Part shown: positions 58,172 to 64,000 of the stretch, piece after piece
Layout: every line of letters begins with the position of its first letter
Position numbering within the stretch: position 1 is the stretch's first letter
Source of the DNA: Pollenia angustigena
Lineage: Eukaryota; Arthropoda; Insecta; Diptera; Polleniidae
DNA: 64,000 nt
Reading direction: 5' to 3'
Assembly (NCBI GenBank): GCA_930367215.1
Contig: OV884058.1
Coordinates: forward strand, 214,438,208-214,502,207
Position numbers and translations under genes: made by a program
Notes under the pieces: model-generated
Database searches by the model: none
Seen by the model: the letters and a program-made list of their open reading frames with translations, nothing else
What the model was told of the DNA's origin: nothing

Positions 58172-58310
58172 TTTTTATTAAAATTTATTGATAATTTTTC
58201 TTGGCTGAGCTGGGATTCGAACCGGGTTGATCTTTACATGTTTCAAGAATCACCACATTCTACCGTCGGAAGATCTTTGAGTTCTACCCACTGCACCACT
58301 GCGGTGCCCG
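58172..58310 (-). mobile_element. tRNA-derived SINE-like unit, copy 1
   Basis: On the minus strand an A box TGGTGCAGTGGG (58287-58298) and a B box GGTTCGAATCC (58213-58223) both fit the pol III consensus, 63 bases apart. The unit begins near GCACCGCAGTGG and runs into an AT-rich tail shared with copy 2. The spacing is wide for a plain tRNA and no cloverleaf is evident, so a tRNA-derived SINE is the better call. Confidence 0.65.
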
Positions 58311-58319
58311 TTAAGCCAA

Positions 58320-58487
58320 CAGTCAAACATCAATCTTTAACCAGTAGTACTGGTGGTTTGAAATTTGCTGTAATTATGACTTTAATTTCAAATTACATGT
58401 TGCCTCCTTTCCTCTGTTTTTTGTATTCTTTCTGTCAAGACTTTGTCTTGAAAACCTGAATACATTTGTTTATTATGTTTTTTTGTC
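58320..58487. repeat. 168-bp segment, inverted copy at 59466-60510
   Basis: From AGCCAACAGTCAAACATCAA through TTTCTGTCAAGACTTTGTC to CCTGAATACATTTG. The inverted counterpart is split by the 837-bp element at 59522-60358. It abuts SINE copy 1. Confidence 0.6.
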
Positions 58488-58671
58488 CACTTTCGTCGAC
58501 ATTTTTATTTGTACAAATTAAAGTACAACAATTTTGATTTTTAGTTGATTTTTAGTTGAACTGTTAATTTTATGATTTTTGATATTCTTTTAATTAGGCT
58601 TGAGGTCATCAAATTTAATTTTTACCAAATTATTTTCACTGAGGGAAGGAATTTTTACAACTTGTAATTTT

Positions 58672-59336
58672 TATACCTACACCACAATAGTGGAGAGGGT
58701 ATTATGCATTTGTGCTGATGTGTGTAACGCCTTAAAATAGTGGTCCTAGACCCACCTTAAAGTATACCGATCTACTCAGATTCACTTTCTGAGTCGAACT
58801 AACGATGTCTGTCCGGCTGGCTGGCTGGCTGTCCATGTAACCTTGTGCGCAAAGTACAGGTCGCAATTTTGGAGATAATTTGATAAAATTTGAAAATGGG
58901 CCGAATCGTAGGACCACGAGGGAAGATAGGGGGAAATTTCTTCTCTCAGAAACTATCAACCAGATTTTAATGAAATTTAAAACATAGATAGAACCATATC
59001 TATATGGACACAAAACGATAAATTTAAAAAAAAATCGGACCACGAGGGGAGTTGGGGGCAATTTCTGCCTCTCAAACCGATTTTAATGAAATTTAAAACA
59101 TAGATAGATCCATATCTATAGGGACACATTAGCTGTACAGTTTTTACAAAATAGGACCACAAGGGGAGGCAGGGGGCAATTTCTGCCTCTCACAAACTTT
59201 CAAACCGATTTTTATGAAGTTTATAAACATAGATTAATCCATATTTACATGGACACATAAGCATGAAGTGTTTTTAAAAACTGTGGTGTAGGGTATCATA
59301 TGGTCGGGCTTGACCGACTATACTTTCTTACTTGTT
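58672..59336 (-). repeat. AACAAGT-headed dispersed repeat, short copy 2
   Basis: On the minus strand the head AACAAGTAAGAAAGTATAGT and tail GGTGTAGGTATAAAAA enclose three imperfect repeats of about 100 bases containing GGACCACGAGGG. It is inserted in the tail of SINE copy 2: the flanks read straight across when compared with copy 1 at about 58170. Confidence 0.75.
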
Positions 59337-59465
59337 TTATTAAAATTTATTGATAATTTTTCCTTGGCTGAGCTGGGATTCGAACCAGGTTGATCTTTAC
59401 ATGTTTCAAGAATCACCACATTCTATCGTCGGGAGATCTTTGAGTTCTACCCACTGCACCACTGC
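59337..59465 (-). mobile_element. tRNA-derived SINE-like unit, copy 2
   Basis: Same A box (59450-59461) and B box (59376-59386) with the same 63-base spacing as copy 1. Its tail (58558-58671) is separated by the dispersed repeat at 58672-59336. It differs from copy 1 at a few positions only. Confidence 0.65.
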
Positions 59466-59521
59466 GGTGGACAAAAAAACATAATAAAAACAAATGTATT
59501 CAGGTTTCAGACAAATGTTAT

Positions 59522-60358
59522 AAACACAACTGGGACGAACGACAAACAACGAACTTCGCATAGTACGACGAATTCGTCGGCAAGAAATCGTGTCGTAAAT
59601 TCGTCAAATGAGACACAATAAGTGCGTGAACCTAAAATTTTTTTAATTTATAAAAAACTATTAATCGGGTGTGTTTTAGAATCCGAATCCATTGGAAACG
59701 GATTACTTCAGCATTTTTGGTGTTCTGTATTTCGATTTTGCGATCTCAAATAAGTTTTTGGGGTTGTTTCAACTTTTGCAATTTTTCGCGAATTTCAGCC
59801 ATGTTCGCGATTTGTTTCTGTAAGTTTTCTGATGCTTTACAGTTTTAACGATTTATAATAAATAGAAGACTTTGCTATCATGCCGCTATTAGCAAATTTT
59901 TGCGAATTTCCTCTAATTTTGCAATTTTTACCGAAGTTTTGCCATTCCTTATAGTTTTAGGGACTTTTAATCAATTTTCAAGAATAAATTTTTTTGCGAA
60001 TATTTTTTTCTTTTCTTATTTTCCGACAACTTGTTTTTTTCACTCATTTAGCAATTTCTAATAAATTTTAGTGTTTGTTTAAAAGTTTTAAATTTTTTTC
60101 ACGAATTTTAGCCAAGTTCGCAATAGAAGCGAATTGTCCCTGTAATTCTTTACGGATTTCAAGATGTTTAATAAATATTGGACTTTGCTATCATGCTGCG
60201 CTGTCCCTTTCCCAATTTATTCGTCGTTCGTCTGCGTAAGAAATAGAAATAAACCTATCGCAGAGTTCATTGTATGCACTTTCATATACACCAATGTGTT
60301 CTATTTCTGGTGACGAATATTCGTTGCGAATAATTCGTCGTTCGTCCCAGTTGTGTTT
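59522..60358. mobile_element. TIR element, AAACACAACTGGGACGAACG ends
   Basis: 837 bp with inverted ends AAACACAACTGGGACGAACG and its complement. It contains the repeat shared with 46320-47640 (about 59660-60200). It splits the inverted copy of the 58320-58487 segment. Confidence 0.75.
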
Positions 60359-60843
60359 CTAGCAAAAGTCTTGACAGAAAGAATACGAAAAAACAGAGGA
60401 AAGGAGGCAACATGTAATTTGAAATTTAAAGATGATAATAACAGCAAATTTCGAACCACCAGTACTACTGGTTATAGGATTGATGTTTGACTGTTGGCTG
60501 GCGGGCCAAAAATTCCAATTTTGTGATAAACATCTAAAACACTGCAACTTTTTGTTGAATTTAGTGCAACTTATTAATTTTGCGTAACATTGAAATAATT
60601 GTTTCAAGAAAAAGAGAGAACTGTTATTAATTCAGCGCTTCTATTTAAAAAAAGGGTTAGTAGGTAGGTACCCCATCAATAATTCATGCATTTTGTTTTT
60701 GTAAAAACAGTTTTGTTCGATTTACTTGCCAAAAGTGCGTTGAGCACAACTGAAACGAACGAACATTAATGTGCTGAACGGAACACAACAAAGTTTGTGG
60801 GTTTTTACGAAAAACGGAACGCAATGATATGTTTTCATCTTTA

Positions 60844-60983
60844 TGCTGGGTACACACTATGCAACGCATTTACGCAATCTAGTGAATTAAATTCATTTTC
60901 ATTCATTCCAGATTGCTTCAACATCAAAATGCTTTGTTATTTTGAGATTGAATTGATGCAGATTGCACTGTCTGTACCCAGCA
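60844..60983. mobile_element. Harbinger-like MITE, TGCTGGGTACA ends
   Basis: 140 bp flanked by TTA (60841-60843 and 60984-60986), with inverted ends TGCTGGGTACACACTATGCA / TGTACCCAGCA. Non-coding. Confidence 0.75.
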
Positions 60984-61119
60984 TTATGTTGAGTTGGATT
61001 AGTGCAGTATTTTTATTGTGTACGAAGATCACAAACAAAGAAACATTTTTTTAAGGTAAGTAAATAAATATTTTTTTTAGTAACACGAACATATTTTGTT
61101 TTGCAAAAATTTATCGTTC

Positions 61120-61235
61120 GTCAGGTTTTCACACTATGAAAGTTTCCTTTCAGAAAGGTTGAATTTATTGGTGAGAAGGAAAAAAGAATAGCATGCTCTT
61201 TCCCTCTTTCCAACTTTCATAGTGTAAATCCAGAC
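61120..61235. mobile_element. Small fold-back, ACACTATGAAAGTT arms
   Basis: The arms GTTTTCACACTATGAAAGTT and AACTTTCATAGTGTAAATCC pair around an AG-rich loop, giving about 116 bp in the style of the GTGCCGG MITEs. Target duplication not clear. Confidence 0.55.
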
Positions 61236-62182
61236 TTAGTAATAAGAAATTTGCTCCAGCTGCGTATTAAACTTTCTGTGTGAATAGTTGAAGTCCAAAA
61301 AATTATCCGGCAACTCCTTTAGATAATTGTCTGTTAAGTTTAACTTTTCACATTAAATGCTCGATCGCAATTTCCATTCAAATTGTATTGTAATTTCGAT
61401 CGATATCGAATGACGCAATTTGACTCCAGTTGTGAATGGAGAAGCAGCTCGCGCTCGTTGTCGTTATTTTTTTGGGACAATTAGGTCGTTTTTGTTTGTC
61501 TCTTTTTAGTGCGTTTTGCGTTGTCACATCATATTGGCCAGCGTTTAAAAAAACTGCAAAGTGTAAAAACTGCAATTTCTTCCACTTCTTCATTTGTCAT
61601 TGGCCAAAAGAAACTGTAGATTTCGCTTCTGATTCATTAAATGTAAGCTGTCGCTGTCAAACCAACTCAAAATGCGAAAAATTGTACACAAATTTTCGTT
61701 ATTTGTTCGACCGTTTTTAGTTTCGACAGCAGTTTTTTAAACCTTGGTATTGGCTTATAGCTAGGCTTCGTATAACTGTATCGAGTTGCAGTTTTTGCGT
61801 TTGTTATTTATTAACTATATGCAGTCGTTTATAACCTTAATGTTTGAACGTGTTTGTCTAGTTGAGAACCACAAATAACTCAACGTGACTGGTGGAGAAC
61901 CATATAAAACTCAGACTTTACTGGTGGAATACCAAAATATTCTGAAGCAGATACTGGAAGATCTTGCCTTCCTATACGAAGTTTTAGTCGAACTATGACT
62001 TGTGGTTGAGCTTCAAAAATTTGGTTGATACCCTGGCATAATAACTTAATTAGTAAGCCAAAAACCTAGTTTTTAATCGTTAACTTTTTTTAACTTTTAG
62101 TTTTAACAAATTAAAAAAAAAATATAATTTTTTATAAAAACTGAGCACTATCAAAATTTCCAATCTTTATAAATTAACTTAC
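61236..62182. other. Intronic spacer, no gene seen
   Basis: Directly downstream (minus strand) of the glutamine-rich exon and probably its intron. The plus-strand frame at 61436-61720 has no recognised domain or signal of selection. Confidence 0.4.
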
Positions 62183-64000
62183 GGTTCCTGCTTCTTGCAT
62201 ATCATCACCATCCTCTGGATCATCGTCGCCGTCTTCCTTTACTTGCTTTACTGTGTGTTTGCCCCTCAAGTAGTTTTGTGTCCTCAACGAACTCTCTGTG
62301 GAGCTTTCGATGCTGGCCATAATGGGCGTTACTTTATTGGCGGTTAAAGCATTATATCTTATTTGACCTTGAGGGGCATGAGTATAGGCAACACCTCCAA
62401 CCATAGCATCTCGTTCGGTAAATTCAAAACGTAAAGGCCCTGGAGTATGATTGGTAGCCGTATTATGCCTCAGCTGGGAGTATACATTGGGGGATTGGGT
62501 TGATATTGTTATAGTACTGGGTGTAGAGGCATATTGATTTTGATTGTAACCTGCTTGATAACTAGTGCGCACAACAGTCGAAGAGGCAGATGCTACTGCA
62601 GAGGGATCTTGTTGATAGAAGAGTTTGGACGCGGGAAATTCTTGATTGTACGCGGATGCATCAGATGCATCGGAGTAATAAAGATTTTTTGAATATTGTG
62701 AGTTTTGCAGGAAGGAAGGTGTGTAAACATGGTGATATAGTGGCTGTTGTTGGGGCAATGATTGCTGATAGGGAATGGGTGCCTGTGATTGCTGTAAGGA
62801 GTGTAAATGTTGTTCTGCTTGGGCTTTTAGAACATTGTATTGCCGTTTATCGGTCTGCTCATCTATCTGTTTGTAATTGGGATCTCTGTTGGGCAAAAAA
62901 TATTCGTTCGTATTCATAAAGCGTAAATATTCTTGGGCTTCTTTGTCCAGTCCTTGATATGAAGCTGTTTGATAATTATTATCTTGCAATTCCGTCATGT
63001 CGTTCTCTTCATAAACAGAATACATTTTTGGTGGCACAGAGGCGGCAGCCGGAAAGGCAACGGTTTTGCTGCCAGTTGGTGCACTCTCATGTATGGGAAT
63101 GGAAGGTTGCTGAACTCCATAATTTTGTTGTTGCTGTGCTTTTAATTCTGGCTGTTGTTGCTGCTGCTGCTGCTTTTGGGTGTATTGCATCTGATAGTAG
63201 GCCAGGGGGTTTTTGGGTGTAAGAAATTTTTGCTGTTGCAAATACTTTTCATGTTGTTTATTGTGTTGCTGCATTTTCTCCTGGTCTGGTATAGGATATT
63301 GCTTAAAATCAGGGTATTTTGTCAAAGCTGCTTGTTTTTGTTGTGGCTGTTGTTGTTGTTGATGCGATTGTGGAGCCACAATAGCTGGAGCTGGTTGCTG
63401 TGGTGGTTTCTCATATTTAGGATAAGAATTATTCTGTTGTTGTGTGTTAGTTGGCTGTTGCTTTTGTGGCACAGGATGTACGACTACTTGCCCATTAAAT
63501 GCAGGAGAGGCCTTAAAGTTATGCATGTATTGTTGTGATAATGCGGGTAGATGTATGGCATTGGGATGTCCTCCCGATAATTGTGGTCTATAAGGAGAAC
63601 TTTTGGCATTATTTAAAAATCCAGAAATGCTTCCTTTGGAGTTGGGAACATGCTTAGAACTTTTCAAGGATTCATATCCAAAGCGGATGTTTTGCGGCTT
63701 GTGCTGAGTTTTCGGTAAAGCATTGTGAACCCTTCGTATTTGAGTACGAATGGGGAAGTGATCTGCCCGAGCATGAATTTTAAACGGCTGTCTACGTCTT
63801 AAGGTAAACTTGGAATTTCTAGAATGCGGCAGTAAAGTACGACCCGATCTCGCATTCGTAACATTGTTCACTAACACATCTAGAGTATTATTTAATTGGT
63901 CATTATTTTGTTGTGGTATTAAATGCTTATTAATATTTTCAGCACTGCACGACACCCAACCATAAAAGGTTATAATTAATAAACCACTTATCGATAGTTT
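62183..64000 (-). CDS. Secreted glutamine-rich protein, 5'-partial large exon
   Basis: The frame runs without a stop from the window edge to a GTAAGT donor at 62182-62177: 606 codons, with the start codon just outside. The first residues (KLSISGLLIITFYGWVSCSA) form a signal peptide, so the protein is secreted. A basic segment follows (residues about 50-110: RRRQPFKIHARADHF), then long Gln-rich tracts (YTQKQQQQQQQP, SHQQQQQPQQKQ) with Tyr/Pro/Ser, and an acidic end (EDGDDDPEDGDDMQEAG). No enzyme motif is visible. Composition resembles insect cuticle or extracellular-matrix proteins. It ends in phase 0, matching the Kazal exon at 52702. I do not recognise the orthologue. Confidence 0.85.

Noticed and set aside
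58213..58298. A tRNA gene
   Set aside because: A and B boxes are present but the spacing is long, no acceptor stem or cloverleaf pairs, and the same unit is duplicated with a repeat tail: a SINE fits better.
61436..61720. 94-codon plus-strand frame with Cys-rich segment
   Set aside because: No recognised domain, no splice or signal features, composition like surrounding non-coding sequence; lies in the likely intron of the minus-strand gene.
62590..63538. Plus-strand frames opposite the glutamine-rich exon (including a Leu-rich, membrane-like one)
   Set aside because: CAG/CAA runs read in reverse give Leu/Val-rich frames; they are shadows of the minus-strand coding exon.

Overview
The window is nuclear DNA from a fly, most likely a higher dipteran such as a calyptrate blow fly or house-fly relative. 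Evidence: strong AT richness, short GT-AG introns, recognisable orthologues of Drosophila mu2 and THO-complex subunit 6, and a dense load of insect transposons (LOA/I-type and RTE-type LINEs, hAT, Tc1/mariner, Harbinger-like and TTAA-flanked MITEs, Penelope-like debris, a tRNA-derived SINE). The species cannot be named from sequence alone.

Host genes. (1) 3871-9284, minus: complete seven-exon mu2/MDC1-type DNA-damage mediator (FHA, TQ motifs, tandem BRCT; 1173 aa). (2) 10507-10911, minus: two-exon glycine/arginine-rich gene fragment without an ATG, lying between inverted-repeat ends. (3) 18803-19904, plus: two-exon WD40 gene, THOC6 (348 aa). (4) 41138-43542, minus: secreted type-B carboxylesterase in three exons, broken by two frameshifts that cancel in length. 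(5) 62183-64000, minus: a large secreted glutamine-rich exon running off the right edge; phase-matched Kazal-domain exons at 52489-52702 and 52321-52361 may be its 3' end, making one gene with a 9.5-kb intron.

Layout. 0-3.9 kb: MITEs and a GIY-YIG scrap of a Penelope-like element. 3.9-9.3 kb: mu2. 9.5-16.4 kb: Harbinger-like MITEs, the G/R-rich fragment and a degenerate LOA/I-type LINE with a 7-bp target duplication. 17.4-18.5 kb: old repeats, then thoc6. 20-29.7 kb: no genes; MITEs, hairpins and a three-deep transposon nest with 8-bp duplications at two levels. 29.8-36.5 kb: RTE-type reverse transcriptase and mariner debris between inverted repeats. 36.5-40.8 kb: a 152-bp tandem array interrupted by a clean hAT insertion, and the 5' half of an RTE-type LINE. 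41-43.6 kb: esterase, introns filled with MITEs. 43.9-52 kb: hairpins, Tc1 debris, dispersed repeats, LINE RNase H scrap. 52.3-64 kb: Kazal exons, a hAT element, a SINE composite, and the glutamine-rich exon.

The intact genes do unrelated housekeeping jobs (break signalling, mRNA export); nothing links them functionally. I found no operon, CRISPR array, tRNA gene or rRNA gene. The informative structure is the transposon stratigraphy, several broken or captured genes, and the proposed glutamine-rich/Kazal gene. All exon boundaries were deduced by eye from splice signals and reading-frame continuity.
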